NCBI GenBank assembly: GCA_003280225.1
Contig: QCFO01000011.1
Span: 1 to 64,000, forward strand
Direction of reading: 5' to 3'
DNA from: Prochlorococcus sp. AG-363-K07
GTDB taxonomy: Bacteria > Cyanobacteriota > Cyanobacteriia > PCC-6307 > Cyanobiaceae
DNA: 64,000 nt
In this document: in pieces, positions 1 through 11,988 of the stretch
Layout of the letters: each line of letters opens with the position of its first letter
Numbering within the stretch: the stretch's first letter is position 1
Translations under genes and position numbers: made by a program
The notes under the pieces: model-generated
Seen by the model: only the letters and a program-made list of their open reading frames with translations
What the model was told of the DNA's origin: nothing
Database searches by the model: none

Positions 1-2
1 TG

Positions 3-368
3 CGTTCACAATATTGGGATAAGCATTGTTTAGGAGATCACTTGAAACCTTGTTCGGATTTACCTTCAATAAGTGAAAGGGATCCACTTTGGAAGGCAAT
101 CTGGTCTTTGGAAAACTTATCGGAAGGCAGGCTTCTGGTCTTAAACCCCGCTGGTTTCCCTTCCGGTACTTTAGATAGGCAAGATGTTGGGAATGCAATT
201 TTGAAAACTTTAGGGTGGAAGCTCCCTCCGTATTTTCTTGAAAACTCTAGAAAACAAAATATTTACCCTTTGCCCTGGTCCTTGCCTAATGTTGTTGAAG
301 CTATGATTTCTGAGGGGTTGGTCGAACTTACTGATTCCCTAAAAGTGGAAGATAGTTCAAAGATTTAA
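3..368 (+). CDS. Conserved hypothetical protein, 5' end outside window
   Basis: The frame is open from the first bases of the window, so the gene probably begins upstream; a TTG at 42 preceded by a TAGGAG-like sequence is the only internal start suggested. The C-terminal 120 or so residues are visible and contain LVLNPAGFPSGTL, a tryptophan-rich middle and an acidic/lysine C-terminus. No transmembrane segment is seen. Its stop lies 41 bases inside the convergent lipoate-ligase-like gene. I do not recognise the family, so no function is assigned; that it is a real gene is inferred from its sustained, protein-like frame. Confidence 0.6.
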   Translation, partial: RSQYWDKHCLGDHLKPCSDLPSISERDPLWKAIWSLENLSEGRLLVLNPAGFPSGTLDRQDVGNAILKTLGWKLPPYFLENSRKQNIYPLPWSLPNVVEAMISEGLVELTDSLKVEDSSKI

Positions 369-1068
369 TTTTTAATTCACTTAAGTCTTTGTCGTTTAGA
401 GTCCCATTCTCCCAAGAGACTTCTGGCCAGTAGCTCATACAGCTTTTATATAGTCGTTCGGTTAGTTGCCTTCTGAAATCAGATGATGCAAATGTTTTAG
501 GTGGTTTTGTTTTAAATATTTCCTCCCATAGTGCTTTTGGTGGGAAAAGAAGAATTTCTCCATGTTGTAGAAGGGTTCCCTTTCTCCAAAGTTGTGCACT
601 TCCTATAAGCTTTTGGTTATTCATATCAGTTAGATCTGCAATTGTAGAGGTCGCAAAACAATTACTAGAGAGTGAATTGGAAGCTTGGGAACCAAATTTT
701 AAAGGTAATTGCATCTTCTCGAACGCTGTTATTAGCCATTGACTAGCTATTTTGTAGGCCTGTTGCTTTTTCTTTGGAGGCGATTGCCAAATCAAGGAAT
801 ATGTAAGACCTGCCCCATGGAGAACAGCCTTTCCACCTGAGGGTCTTCTGACTATTTCTATCTTTTTATCTTTTGCTATTTGAATCCAGTGACTTGGGAT
901 GGAAGTTTGATTTTTTCCAATTGACAGCCAAAAATTTTCTGATTTATATAAACGTATGATTAGTGAATGTCGAGACTCTTTGATACATTTATCCATGAGT
1001 ATTACATCAAGTGCCATCTGCTCAGATCCTTTCAATAGTATTTCTGGGTAGATAAGTCCTTGTTTCAT
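328..1068 (-). CDS. Lipoate/biotin protein ligase family protein (LplA-like)
   Basis: This 246-residue protein belongs to the BPL/LplA/LipB fold. The diagnostic element is RRPSGGKAVLHGAGLTYSLI at about residues 77-96, matching the family RRxSGGGAVxHxxGxxxYS motif with a lysine in the glycine loop. The expected role is attaching lipoyl or a related acyl group to carrier-domain lysines, such as the E2 subunits and glycine-cleavage H protein, in the cytosol; the exact substrate is not evident. It starts at an ATG at 1068, and its 3' end overlaps the convergent upstream gene by 41 bases. Placement beside psaM and por resembles other picocyanobacteria from memory. Family assignment is confident, substrate is not. 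Confidence 0.8.
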   Translation of the reverse strand: MKQGLIYPEILLKGSEQMALDVILMDKCIKESRHSLIIRLYKSENFWLSIGKNQTSIPSHWIQIAKDKKIEIVRRPSGGKAVLHGAGLTYSLIWQSPPKKKQQAYKIASQWLITAFEKMQLPLKFGSQASNSLSSNCFATSTIADLTDMNNQKLIGSAQLWRKGTLLQHGEILLFPPKALWEEIFKTKPPKTFASSDFRRQLTERLYKSCMSYWPEVSWENGTLNDKDLSELKIKSLNYLPLLGNQ

Positions 1069-1428
1069 TTATATTTCTGTAATTTTGTCGTGATTGAGAC
1101 TTTGACGTAGTTCAAGTCGTTTTTATAGGAGTTTTGGGTTTTCTTTTGACTGTGATCAAGTGTTTATTTTCAATAGCAAATATAATAACTTTCTGAAAAG
1201 AGTTGGCACTTCCCTGTCGATCTTAAGTCGAAAGAGTCTTTCAGGCCCTTTGTTCTTGATCAGCATCTTGAGGGAGAAAATGATTTTCCTTTGGTGATTT
1301 TAATCAATGCAGTAAAAACGGCTTTTTTTGTTGTTTGGTGGTGAACGTGTGACAGCCTTTTGCAAATGCTGGCCATTTCTACATATATCAGTTGAAAATG
1401 GTTATGTACTAGAAGCTCGAGTCAACTC
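1069..1428. other. Intergenic region upstream of psaM
   Basis: There are 360 bases between the divergent lipoate-ligase-like gene and psaM. It is AT-rich with several T runs. Only very short frames are present, none with a convincing start and composition. It should hold the psaM promoter and that of the - strand gene, but I could not pick an unambiguous -35/-10 pair. Confidence 0.5.
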
Positions 1429-1533
1429 ATGGATGTCACTCCGACAATCGATCTAGCAGGTCTTTGCCTCATAGTCGTTATACATGCAGCAGTACTGGCT
1501 CTTCGCCTAGGCATTAGTCTTGCAAGAGCTTGA
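1429..1533 (+). CDS. psaM: Photosystem I reaction centre subunit XII (PsaM)
   Basis: This 34-residue frame is one hydrophobic helix ending in VLALRLGISLARA. The LALRLGxxL segment is characteristic of PsaM, the single-helix PSI subunit XII in the thylakoid membrane near the monomer interface of trimeric PSI. The length agrees with the family (about 30-35 residues). The ATG at 1429 is the only start that gives this product. It is short enough to be missed by automatic calling. It lies just upstream of a small membrane protein gene and por, an arrangement I recall from Prochlorococcus. The remaining uncertainty is the small size. Confidence 0.85.
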   Translation: MDVTPTIDLAGLCLIVVIHAAVLALRLGISLARA

Positions 1534-1600
1534 TAAATCCAAACGGAAGACTTGGCAAGCAAGCTTCTTTGCGATAGAAGCGGGTAATTGACAAAAGTCT

Positions 1601-2035
1601 TTGCCTTCATCTTTAGCTGAGGTTAGCCCTAAACCTTTAGGGAAAAGTAGACCTCGCAAAAAAAGATTAAAGCCTCTTTCGAAAAAACCTCCAAGAGTTG
1701 CATCAAAGTCCCAAAGACTTGATGCTGCAACTTTGGCCTCTAAATTGCAGCTGCAAGAACAGCAGCGAGAACTCATATATGGAGTAATTTCACTGGTCAT
1801 GAAATTTGGCCTTTTATTAATAGGGACTACAAGCTTGATTAAGCTTGGCATTTCTTCTCACCAGAGGATTGGCAGATATTCCGAACTCTCTTCAGTCTTA
1901 CGGGTTGAGTCAGGTAAATTAATTGGTCTAAAGAGCCGTTTTGATCGTTTTTTTACTATTGGAGGAGATAGACGTTTTATGGATGAGAATGATCAATGGA
2001 TAGCACCTAATAGGAGAAGGATTATCTGGCGATAA
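1601..2035 (+). CDS. Conserved hypothetical membrane protein upstream of por
   Basis: A 144-residue protein starting at a TTG. The N-terminal 45 residues are strongly basic (K, R and P rich), followed by a Q/E helix and one hydrophobic segment (about residues 60-85, ELIYGVISLVMKFGLLLIGT) and a soluble C-terminal part ending in RRIIWR. The topology suggests a single-pass or bitopic membrane protein, perhaps septum or thylakoid associated, but this is inference. The C-terminal half (GLKSRFDRFF...W.APNRRRI) resembles small cyanobacterial proteins of unknown role. It sits between psaM and por on the same strand. No catalytic motif is visible. Confidence 0.65.
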   Translation: MPSSLAEVSPKPLGKSRPRKKRLKPLSKKPPRVASKSQRLDAATLASKLQLQEQQRELIYGVISLVMKFGLLLIGTTSLIKLGISSHQRIGRYSELSSVLRVESGKLIGLKSRFDRFFTIGGDRRFMDENDQWIAPNRRRIIWR

Positions 2036-2065
2036 TTCTCACTTCTAAAAAGGTTGTGATCTTTT

Positions 2066-2083
2066 AATCGCCTTCAGGTGATT
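2066..2083 (+). terminator. Weak hairpin between hypothetical gene and por
   Basis: Bases 2066-2072 (AATCGCC) pair with 2077-2083 (GGTGATT) around a TTCA loop, including one G-T pair. It is followed by TT and an AT-rich stretch rather than a long U run, so it may be a weak terminator of the upstream gene or part of the por leader. Confidence 0.3.
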
Positions 2084-2107
2084 TTAAATTCTCTGTTCGC
2101 TTTTTAA

Positions 2108-3121
<1,014 letters not shown>

Positions 3122-3156
3122 TTAATTCAGTTAATAAGTTGATTAGTTCTTTTGAT

Positions 3157-4074
<918 letters not shown>

Positions 4075-4236
4075 CTAATGATATTTAGGACTTAAATAAG
4101 TAATCTTGTTGTTTGTTTGTGAACTTCGAAACATGAAAGATAGCCTTTGATATTTTATTGGAAGACATGACCATATTTAGGCTGAATGAGCCTAAATACT
4201 CATGGCATATAATCGATCTCTGGCTAGGGAATAGCC

Positions 4237-5826
4237 CTAAGCTTTGAAATGAGCCTTCGCTTCATAAAGTGTTTCACTATCTATTTGTCTGCAGCCTGCT
4301 TGACGAGCATATTTTTCAGTTTTCTGCCTTATTTTACCCCTCACAAAGAATGGAATTTTGGAAAGCTCTGCTTTCCCTTCTGATGTCCAAACAGGGGATT
4401 CGTCGGAGATATTGTTTTTTGCTTCATTAGATAATTGAGACTTTTCCGCCTGGTTTTCACCTTGGCTATTAGTTAAATGGCCTAAATGGCTTTGATGGCC
4501 ATCGACGAATTCAAAGTCATGTCGGAACATATTTATTAAATGTTCCTCCAATCCCATCATTAATGGATGGACCCAGCTGTCAAAAATAACGTTTGCCCCT
4601 TCCCAACCCATTTGAGGACTATATCTTGCAGGCACGTCTTGGACATGCATGGGAGTACTTATGACTGCACATGGTATTCCTAACCTTTTAGCACTGTGCC
4701 TTTCCATTTGCGTCCCAAGAACAAGTTCTGGTACTGCATCAGCGATAGCCGCCTCTACCTCCAGGTAGTCATTAGTGATTAAGGCCTCTAGGCCAAGTTC
4801 CTTTGCCGCACTCCTTACTGCTCGTGCCATTTCCCTGCTATAGGTTCCAATCCCAACCACTTCAAAACCAAGTTCCTCTTTAGCAATTTTTGCGGCTGCT
4901 ATCGCGTGGCTTCCATCGCCAAAAATAAAAACACGTTTTCCTGTTAGATAGTTGGAGTCAACTGATTCGGAGTACCACTTTAATCTTGATTGATTGGCAT
5001 TTTTACTTTGGTTGTAAGCAGGGAGCCCTAACAAGTTGTGCGCTTCACTTAAAAAAGTGTGAGTTGCACCAATCCCAATTGGAACAGTTTTGGTAAAAGG
5101 GATCCCAAAATTTCGCTCTAGCCAGATGCAACTAGATTCTGCAATTTCTGGATAAAGGAGGATGTTTATGTCTGCTTTGGGTATTTCGAGAATATCTTTC
5201 GGAGAAGCATTTAAGGGAGCAACTACGTTTACATCAATATCATTTTCAATTAGGAGTTTTTTTATTTCTAAAACATCATCACGGCATCGGAAGCCAAGAA
5301 GGGAAGGACCTAAAAGATTTACAGAAGGTCTTCTACCCTCTGTTTTCCACTTTTGGGGGTCATGAGTTATCTGCACTGGTTTTTGGTTATTGAGCAAACC
5401 TCTTGTGAGTTGGTAAAAAGTTTCTGAGGCGCCCCAATTTTCTTTTTTGCTATAAGCAGGTAACTCAAGGTTGACAATGGGCATGCTTAATCCCATCCCA
5501 GCTGCTAATGAGCCTGGTTGATCTTGAATTAATTCGGCTGTACAGCTTTCTCCAACTAGAAGAGCTTGTGGCTTGAAACGCTCGACTGCTTCACGTATAT
5601 GGCCTTTAACTAATTCAGCAGTGTCTCCCCCAAGATCTCTAGCCTGAAAGGTTGTGTAGGTAACCGGCGGCCTTTTACCTCTCCTTTCGATCATCGTAAA
5701 CAATAGATCGGCGTAGGTATCTCCCTGCGGTGCATGCAGTACGTAATGAACACCTTCCATTGAGGCGGCGATGCGCATAGCGCCAACATGAGGAGGACCT
5801 TCGTAAGTCCAGAGGGTTAGTTCCAT
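4237..5826 (-). CDS. chlB: Light-independent protochlorophyllide reductase subunit ChlB
   Basis: NifK-like subunit of the ChlN/ChlB catalytic core that binds protochlorophyllide and shares an iron-sulfur cluster with ChlN. The 529 residues begin with the typical [20 protein letters not shown] and end in the small C-terminal domain ([17 protein letters not shown]). Between about residues 445 and 480 there is a polar N/Q/E/K-rich linker separating core and C-terminal domain, as usual for cyanobacterial ChlB. It starts three bases after the chlN stop, so chlN-chlB form a translationally close operon on the - strand. Confidence 0.97.
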   Translation of the reverse strand: MELTLWTYEGPPHVGAMRIAASMEGVHYVLHAPQGDTYADLLFTMIERRGKRPPVTYTTFQARDLGGDTAELVKGHIREAVERFKPQALLVGESCTAELIQDQPGSLAAGMGLSMPIVNLELPAYSKKENWGASETFYQLTRGLLNNQKPVQITHDPQKWKTEGRRPSVNLLGPSLLGFRCRDDVLEIKKLLIENDIDVNVVAPLNASPKDILEIPKADINILLYPEIAESSCIWLERNFGIPFTKTVPIGIGATHTFLSEAHNLLGLPAYNQSKNANQSRLKWYSESVDSNYLTGKRVFIFGDGSHAIAAAKIAKEELGFEVVGIGTYSREMARAVRSAAKELGLEALITNDYLEVEAAIADAVPELVLGTQMERHSAKRLGIPCAVISTPMHVQDVPARYSPQMGWEGANVIFDSWVHPLMMGLEEHLINMFRHDFEFVDGHQSHLGHLTNSQGENQAEKSQLSNEAKNNISDESPVWTSEGKAELSKIPFFVRGKIRQKTEKYARQAGCRQIDSETLYEAKAHFKA

Positions 5827-5829
5827 AAT

Positions 5830-7445
<1,616 letters not shown>

Positions 7446-7817
7446 TTAGTTTCGCCAATAAGAAGCGTCTTTTTCTGCTTTGCTTAATTTCCATACATTT
7501 CGAGTTAGACGTCTTGCTATAAGCCCACCTCGTTCTGACTTTGCAGATCCAGGCCTTGCGCCTAGAAGATGACTTACTTCAGAGGTGCTCAAGGGAGCGC
7601 CAGTTTCGATGGCTAGAGCAGTTAGTTCGAGTCGTTGCCGAAGAGCTATTAGATCAGCTTTTTCTGTATTGCCATCTGTTGACCAATCCCAGTTTTCGGT
7701 ACCTTCAAGGCGCATTTTTTGCAATAGACCAAGCCCTATCAATCCCAGTGCTTGTTCTGCTTTTAGTTCTGCAGGAAGAGTATTTGCGCTAGAGGTTTTG
7801 CCTTCTGAATTCGACAT
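7446..7817 (-). CDS. Conserved hypothetical cyanobacterial protein
   Basis: A 123-residue soluble protein, unrecognised. An N-terminal helical part is followed by WDWSTDG and an acidic helix. The C-terminal half, [15 protein letters not shown] then [15 protein letters not shown], resembles a small helix-turn-helix-like module with a basic final helix, so nucleic-acid binding is conceivable but not shown. It is divergent from csoS1D with 97 bases between them, so the two promoters share a short region. Its transcript probably ends at the terminator at 7264-7296. A reading frame is open antisense to it but is not supported. Confidence 0.7.
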   Translation of the reverse strand: MSNSEGKTSSANTLPAELKAEQALGLIGLGLLQKMRLEGTENWDWSTDGNTEKADLIALRQRLELTALAIETGAPLSTSEVSHLLGARPGSAKSERGGLIARRLTRNVWKLSKAEKDASYWRN

Positions 7818-7914
7818 TTTTCTTTTAAATAATTGCTTTGAAGTTATCGGCTCTTATTCAGCTCGCAAGTTCTTTTTTTTCAAGAAAAGCAAATCGTCCG
7901 GTAATATCCGCGAT

Positions 7915-8688
7915 ATGAGCGGATTCACAAATCTGGAGAATCGTGAACGGCGACTTGTTAGGAGTTCGCTGGTTACAGGAACTGAGGTATATCCTCAGGC
8001 CTCTGGAGCAAGCTGCGTAATAACCACTGATTCCGAAACAGCGCGCGTCGCACGCCAGGCGAGCCATGTTCAACAAATTGAGTTAAGAACCTACGTTTTT
8101 CTTGATTCCCTTCAGCCCCAACTTGCGGCTTATATGGGAACAGTTAGTCAAGGTTTTCTTCCTATTCCAGGGGACGCATGCTTGTGGATGGAAGTCTCCC
8201 CGGGTATGGCGGTCCATAGAGTTACAGATATTGCTCTAAAGGCAAGCAATGTCCGCCTTGGACAGATGATTGTAGAAAGGGCTTTTGGCTCTTTAGCTCT
8301 CTATCACAGAGATCAAAGTACTGTTTTACATTCTGGGGATGTTGTACTTGATGCAATTGGTAGCAGCATAGATCGAAGAAGTTCGTGTGAAGTCAGTTGG
8401 ACAGAGGTAATAAGAGCCATTACCCCTGATCACGCGGTTCTTATAAATCGTCAGAATCGTCGTGGCTCGATGATTCAATCAGGTATGAGCATGTTTATTC
8501 TTGAAACAGAGCCAGCTGGGTATGTTCTTATCGCTGCGAATGAAGCCGAGAAGGCTTCAAATATCACTGTTGTAGATGTTAAAGGTGTAGGGGCCTTTGG
8601 TCGTTTAACCCTTGCTGGAAAGGAGGGAGATGTTGAAGAAGCTGCTGCTGCTGCAATGAGAGCAATTGATCAAATAAATAGTGATTAA
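7915..8688 (+). CDS. csoS1D: Carboxysome shell protein CsoS1D (tandem BMC-T)
   Basis: A 257-residue protein of two fused BMC domains that trimerises into pseudohexamers and stacks as a double layer. The pore is thought to open and close to pass larger metabolites such as RuBP. The second domain holds [15 protein letters not shown], in which Glu121-Arg122 match the gating pair known from the Prochlorococcus MED4 homologue (offset by one). ATG 7915 is chosen because the frame upstream is antisense to the neighbouring gene and the length from here matches the family (about 256). It precedes the main cso operon, separated from it by the oppositely oriented rdgB. Confidence 0.93.
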   Translation: MSGFTNLENRERRLVRSSLVTGTEVYPQASGASCVITTDSETARVARQASHVQQIELRTYVFLDSLQPQLAAYMGTVSQGFLPIPGDACLWMEVSPGMAVHRVTDIALKASNVRLGQMIVERAFGSLALYHRDQSTVLHSGDVVLDAIGSSIDRRSSCEVSWTEVIRAITPDHAVLINRQNRRGSMIQSGMSMFILETEPAGYVLIAANEAEKASNITVVDVKGVGAFGRLTLAGKEGDVEEAAAAAMRAIDQINSD

Positions 8689-8689
8689 T

Positions 8690-9271
8690 TTAGGGAATTA
8701 ATCCCAGTTCCTTCTTTAGAGATGGGGCAATAGCTCTAGCAGCTTTGCCTCGACTCCCAAGTTTTAACAATTGTGCGAGATTTAACTCTCCATAGGTGCA
8801 GTGAGCTTCTTTCACCCAGAAGAGAGATTCGAACTCACCTCCTTGGTATGCAGGTTTATTTAGTAGCTCACCCCAACAGATCCCCTCAGCATCTTTGATT
8901 GGGTGCCCTTCAGGGTCGCAGAGCACCATTACGCTATGAAATCTGGCACTGCGATATGGATTATTCTCAAGTGCTGCAAGCAGTTTGGTGATTTTTTCTT
9001 CGTTAGTCTTTGCGAAACGAGCAGAGTAGATGCCTGGCTCACCATTTAAAGCGTCCACTTCTAGGCCTGAATCGTCAGCAAGAGCCCAAGTCCCTGCAAC
9101 CCCAGCAACAGCCTTGGCTTTTAGAAGAGCATTCTCAAGGTAACTTGAGCCAGTCTCTGGGATATTTAGATCACTTGGTTGTCTTTGAACATCTATTGCT
9201 AGAGGACCAAGCATTGCTTCTATTTCAGCAACTTTCCTAGGGTTGCCACTTGCAATTGTTAGAAGTGGCAT
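8690..9271 (-). CDS. rdgB: XTP/dITP diphosphatase (RdgB/HAM1 family)
   Basis: House-cleaning nucleotidase hydrolysing dITP, XTP and related non-canonical purine triphosphates to monophosphates. The N-terminal SGNPRKVAEIEAML and the central ALADDSGLEVDALNGEPGIYSARF are diagnostic; the DDSGLEVDAL segment supplies metal-binding acidic residues. The length of 193 residues is typical. It lies between csoS1D and csoS1 on the opposite strand, converging on csoS1D with one base between stops. An 8-bp inverted repeat (8683-8690/8696-8703) spans both ends and may act as a weak bidirectional terminator. Location inside the carboxysome locus is common in picocyanobacteria and does not imply a carboxysome role. 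Confidence 0.92.
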   Translation of the reverse strand: MPLLTIASGNPRKVAEIEAMLGPLAIDVQRQPSDLNIPETGSSYLENALLKAKAVAGVAGTWALADDSGLEVDALNGEPGIYSARFAKTNEEKITKLLAALENNPYRSARFHSVMVLCDPEGHPIKDAEGICWGELLNKPAYQGGEFESLFWVKEAHCTYGELNLAQLLKLGSRGKAARAIAPSLKKELGLIP

Positions 9272-9383
9272 TTGATGAAAAATCCCATTAATAGCTGTGG
9301 TTAGTCATCATCATTAGCTGAGCTGACCATCTATCTCGAAGCAATTCTATTTCACATTCAGATTAATTGAGACAGGATTGGTT

Positions 9384-9399
9384 GAACATTCCATCCCTT
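9384..9399 (+). repeat. Direct repeat copy 1 upstream of csoS1
   Basis: The 16 bases GAACATTCCATCCCTT recur exactly at 9618-9633, 234 bases downstream. The second copy ends 13 bases before the csoS1 start codon, so it lies in the leader of the cso operon. Confidence 0.85.
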
Positions 9400-9617
9400 G
9401 GCAAGGCCTTGGGTCCCATCTCAGCAAAAAAATTTTAGACATTTTTATTTGGATGAGTATCGAATATTTGGAAGTCCTCACCAAATTAACCACAGTGGTT
9501 TTTAACAGTCAGGCCAGGGGTTATAAGTCAGGCTTATCAATCGTAGTAAGAACGGTGATGGCTCTTTTGGTCAAAATGTCTTGACTAAACAGTGCTTCTC
9601 AATGCATTGTCCATAAC

Positions 9618-9633
9618 GAACATTCCATCCCTT
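9618..9633 (+). repeat. Direct repeat copy 2, csoS1 leader
   Basis: Exact second copy of GAACATTCCATCCCTT (first at 9384-9399). It lies immediately upstream of the csoS1 ribosome-binding region, so it could be part of the untranslated leader or an operator; its role is unknown. Confidence 0.85.
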
Positions 9634-9646
9634 ACAGAGTTAGGCA

Positions 9647-9958
9647 ATGGCTAACGAAACAATGGGCATCGCTCTCGGTATGATCGAGACTCGCGGCCTC
9701 GTACCAGCAATTGAAGCTGCTGACGCCATGACCAAGGCTGCTGAAGTGCGCCTTATAGGTCGTGAGTTCGTGGGCGGTGGTTACGTGACCGTATTAGTTC
9801 GCGGCGAGACAGGTGCTGTTAACGCTGCTGTTCGTGCAGGTGCAGATGCATGTGAACGTGTTGGAGACGGTCTAGTAGCAGCTCACATCATTGCGCGTCC
9901 TCATCGCGAAGTTGAGCCAGCTCTTGGCAATGGCAACTTCCTTGGTCAAAAGGACTGA
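9647..9958 (+). CDS. csoS1: Major carboxysome shell protein CsoS1 (BMC-H)
   Basis: Single BMC-domain protein of 103 residues forming the hexamers that tile the facets of the alpha-carboxysome and admit bicarbonate and RuBP through a central pore. The whole chain is the domain, with IALGMIETRGLVPAIEAADAM at the N-terminus and RVGDGLVAAHIIARPHREVE near the end. Codons look optimised (many C-ending codons), as expected for an abundant protein. It opens the operon, followed by cbbL after 70 bases that include an imperfect hairpin around 9970-9989. CsoS1E downstream is about 86 percent identical over 87 aligned residues (hand count). Confidence 0.97.
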   Translation: MANETMGIALGMIETRGLVPAIEAADAMTKAAEVRLIGREFVGGGYVTVLVRGETGAVNAAVRAGADACERVGDGLVAAHIIARPHREVEPALGNGNFLGQKD

Positions 9959-10028
9959 GATTTCAGTCGGATTTCTTGAAAGAATCCTTCTATATCAAAC
10001 CCTTACCTCGACTTAAAGGAGTTATCTA

Positions 10029-11444
10029 ATGAGCAAGAAGTATGATGCTGGGGTCAAGGAGTACAGAGATACCTACTGGACTCCCGACTATGTCCCCCTT
10101 GACACTGATCTTTTGGCCTGCTTTAAGTGCACTGGCCAAGAAGGTGTCCCAAGAGAAGAAGTTGCTGCTGCTGTAGCCGCGGAATCTTCAACAGGTACCT
10201 GGTCCACAGTGTGGTCAGAACTTTTGACCGACCTAGAGTTTTATAAAGGTCGTTGTTATCGCATCGAGGATGTCCCTGGAGACAAGGAATCTTTCTATGC
10301 ATTTATTGCCTACCCTCTCGATCTTTTTGAAGAAGGATCTATAACTAACGTTCTGACATCTTTAGTTGGTAACGTTTTTGGGTTTAAAGCTCTACGTCAT
10401 CTACGCCTAGAGGACATTCGCTTCCCAATGGCCTTTATCAAGACCTGTGGAGGACCTCCTAACGGAATAGTTGTTGAGCGTGACCGTTTAAATAAATATG
10501 GTCGCCCACTTCTTGGTTGCACCATTAAGCCAAAACTTGGACTTTCTGGTAAGAACTATGGTCGTGTTGTTTATGAATGTCTACGTGGAGGATTAGACCT
10601 CACTAAAGACGATGAAAACATCAACTCACAACCTTTCCAGCGTTGGAGAGAGCGCTTTGAATTCGTAGCTGAAGCAGTCAAGCTTGCTCAGCAAGAAACT
10701 GGAGAAGTTAAAGGTCATTACCTTAATTGCACAGCAACTACTCCAGAAGAAATGTATGAGCGTGCGGAGTTCGCTAAAGAACTCGACATGCCGATCATCA
10801 TGCATGACTACATCACCGGAGGTTTTACAGCTAATACAGGATTAGCTAACTGGTGTCGTAAGAATGGCATGCTGCTCCACATTCACAGGGCAATGCATGC
10901 TGTTATTGACCGTCACCCTAAGCATGGAATTCACTTCCGAGTTCTGGCCAAGTGCTTACGTCTTTCCGGTGGTGATCAGCTTCACACTGGAACTGTAGTA
11001 GGAAAACTTGAAGGTGACCGTCAGACTACTCTTGGTTATATAGACAACCTTCGTGAGTCTTTTGTCCCTGAAGACCGTTCACGCGGAAACTTCTTTGACC
11101 AAGATTGGGGATCTATGCCTGGAGTGTTTGCTGTTGCCTCAGGTGGTATTCATGTTTGGCACATGCCAGCACTGCTAGCAATTTTTGGCGATGATTCTTG
11201 CCTTCAATTTGGTGGTGGTACTCATGGTCACCCATGGGGATCTGCTGCTGGAGCAGCTGCAAACCGCGTAGCTCTTGAAGCTTGCGTTAAAGCGCGCAAC
11301 GCGGGACGTGAGATCGAGAAGGAAAGTCGCGACATCCTTATGGAAGCCGCTAAGCACAGTCCTGAGTTGGCTATTGCACTTGAGACTTGGAAAGAGATCA
11401 AGTTCGAATTCGACACTGTCGACAAACTCGACGTTCAGCAATAG
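10029..11444 (+). CDS. cbbL: RuBisCO large subunit, form IA
   Basis: Carboxylates ribulose-1,5-bisphosphate in the carboxysome lumen. The 471 residues are full length. [17 protein letters not shown] carries Lys193, the lysine carbamylated in the active enzyme; [18 protein letters not shown] and [11 protein letters not shown] are active-site segments. Form IA is inferred from the alpha-carboxysome context and the sequence type. A good ribosome-binding site, AAAGGAG, lies a few bases before ATG 10029. It is followed by cbbS after 99 bases. Codon bias is strong, consistent with very high expression. Confidence 0.98.
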   Translation: MSKKYDAGVKEYRDTYWTPDYVPLDTDLLACFKCTGQEGVPREEVAAAVAAESSTGTWSTVWSELLTDLEFYKGRCYRIEDVPGDKESFYAFIAYPLDLFEEGSITNVLTSLVGNVFGFKALRHLRLEDIRFPMAFIKTCGGPPNGIVVERDRLNKYGRPLLGCTIKPKLGLSGKNYGRVVYECLRGGLDLTKDDENINSQPFQRWRERFEFVAEAVKLAQQETGEVKGHYLNCTATTPEEMYERAEFAKELDMPIIMHDYITGGFTANTGLANWCRKNGMLLHIHRAMHAVIDRHPKHGIHFRVLAKCLRLSGGDQLHTGTVVGKLEGDRQTTLGYIDNLRESFVPEDRSRGNFFDQDWGSMPGVFAVASGGIHVWHMPALLAIFGDDSCLQFGGGTHGHPWGSAAGAAANRVALEACVKARNAGREIEKESRDILMEAAKHSPELAIALETWKEIKFEFDTVDKLDVQQ

Positions 11445-11543
11445 AGAAGTTGAGGAGATTAAAATGTCTCCTCTCTTCCTAAATCTTTCTTGGCCGCCAG
11501 TTCATCTGACCGGCTCTAATACATCTACAATCCCAGGTTCACC

Positions 11544-11885
11544 ATGCCTTTCCAGAGCACAGTTGGTGACTATCAAACAGTCGCCACCCTGGAAACCTTC
11601 GGCTTCTTACCGCCGATGACCCAGGACGAAATTTACGATCAAATTGCCTACATTATTGCTCAGGGATGGAGCCCTGTCATTGAGCATGTTCATCCAAGTG
11701 GTTCAATGCAGACTTACTGGTCTTATTGGAAACTACCCTTCTTTGGCGAGAAGGACTTGAATGTTGTGGTTAATGAGCTCGAAGCTTGCCATCGTGCTTA
11801 CCCTGATCATCATGTTCGTATGGTTGGCTACGACGCTTATACCCAAAGTCAGGGTACTGCGTTCGTTGTTTTCGAAGGTCGTTAA
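11544..11885 (+). CDS. cbbS: RuBisCO small subunit
   Basis: The 113-residue small subunit completes the L8S8 holoenzyme. Signature segments are ETFGFLPPMTQDEIYDQIAY near the N-terminus, YWSYWKLPFFGEKD in the middle and HHVRMVGYDAYTQSQGTAFV near the end. The ATG at 11544 gives the usual MPFQSTVGDYQTVATLETFG start. It follows cbbL after 99 bases and is followed by a strong intercistronic hairpin (11903-11929) before csoS2, which may set the ratio of RuBisCO to downstream products. Confidence 0.97.
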   Translation: MPFQSTVGDYQTVATLETFGFLPPMTQDEIYDQIAYIIAQGWSPVIEHVHPSGSMQTYWSYWKLPFFGEKDLNVVVNELEACHRAYPDHHVRMVGYDAYTQSQGTAFVVFEGR

Positions 11886-11902
11886 TTATCTACCTTTAGT
11901 GC

Positions 11903-11929
11903 ATAGCCTCGAATTACTTTCGGGGCTAT
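11903..11929 (+). terminator. Strong intercistronic hairpin between cbbS and csoS2
   Basis: Bases 11903-11911 (ATAGCCTCG) pair with 11921-11929 (CGGGGCTAT) over nine positions, one of them G-T, around a nine-base loop. It is followed by CCCTTCTT, not a clean U run, so it may be a partial terminator or an RNA processing and stability element lowering csoS2 relative to cbbLS. Confidence 0.55.
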
Positions 11930-11988
11930 CCCTTCTTAATTTGAAGGAAGTGCTTTTTCACTAATCAAGACGTTTCTTTTGGGCGGAC

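Larger units (their letters stand above)
9272..9646. promoter_or_regulatory. Upstream region of the main cso operon
   Basis: 375 bases between the divergent rdgB and csoS1. It contains a 16-base direct repeat (9384-9399 and 9618-9633), a 10-bp palindrome CAAGGCCTTG around 9401-9412, and a small hairpin around AACCACAGTGGTT. An apparent 68-codon frame at 9378-9584 has no supporting features. The region should hold the csoS1 promoter(s); the precise start is not deduced. Confidence 0.5.

Noticed and set aside
7585-7914. Extended N-terminus of csoS1D reading back across the opposite-strand gene
   Set aside because: The upstream part is antisense to a better-supported gene and lacks BMC features; ATG 7915 gives the family length.
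9378-9584. 68-codon frame upstream of csoS1
   Set aside because: It contains one copy of the direct repeat and has no protein-like order; probably chance in the promoter region.
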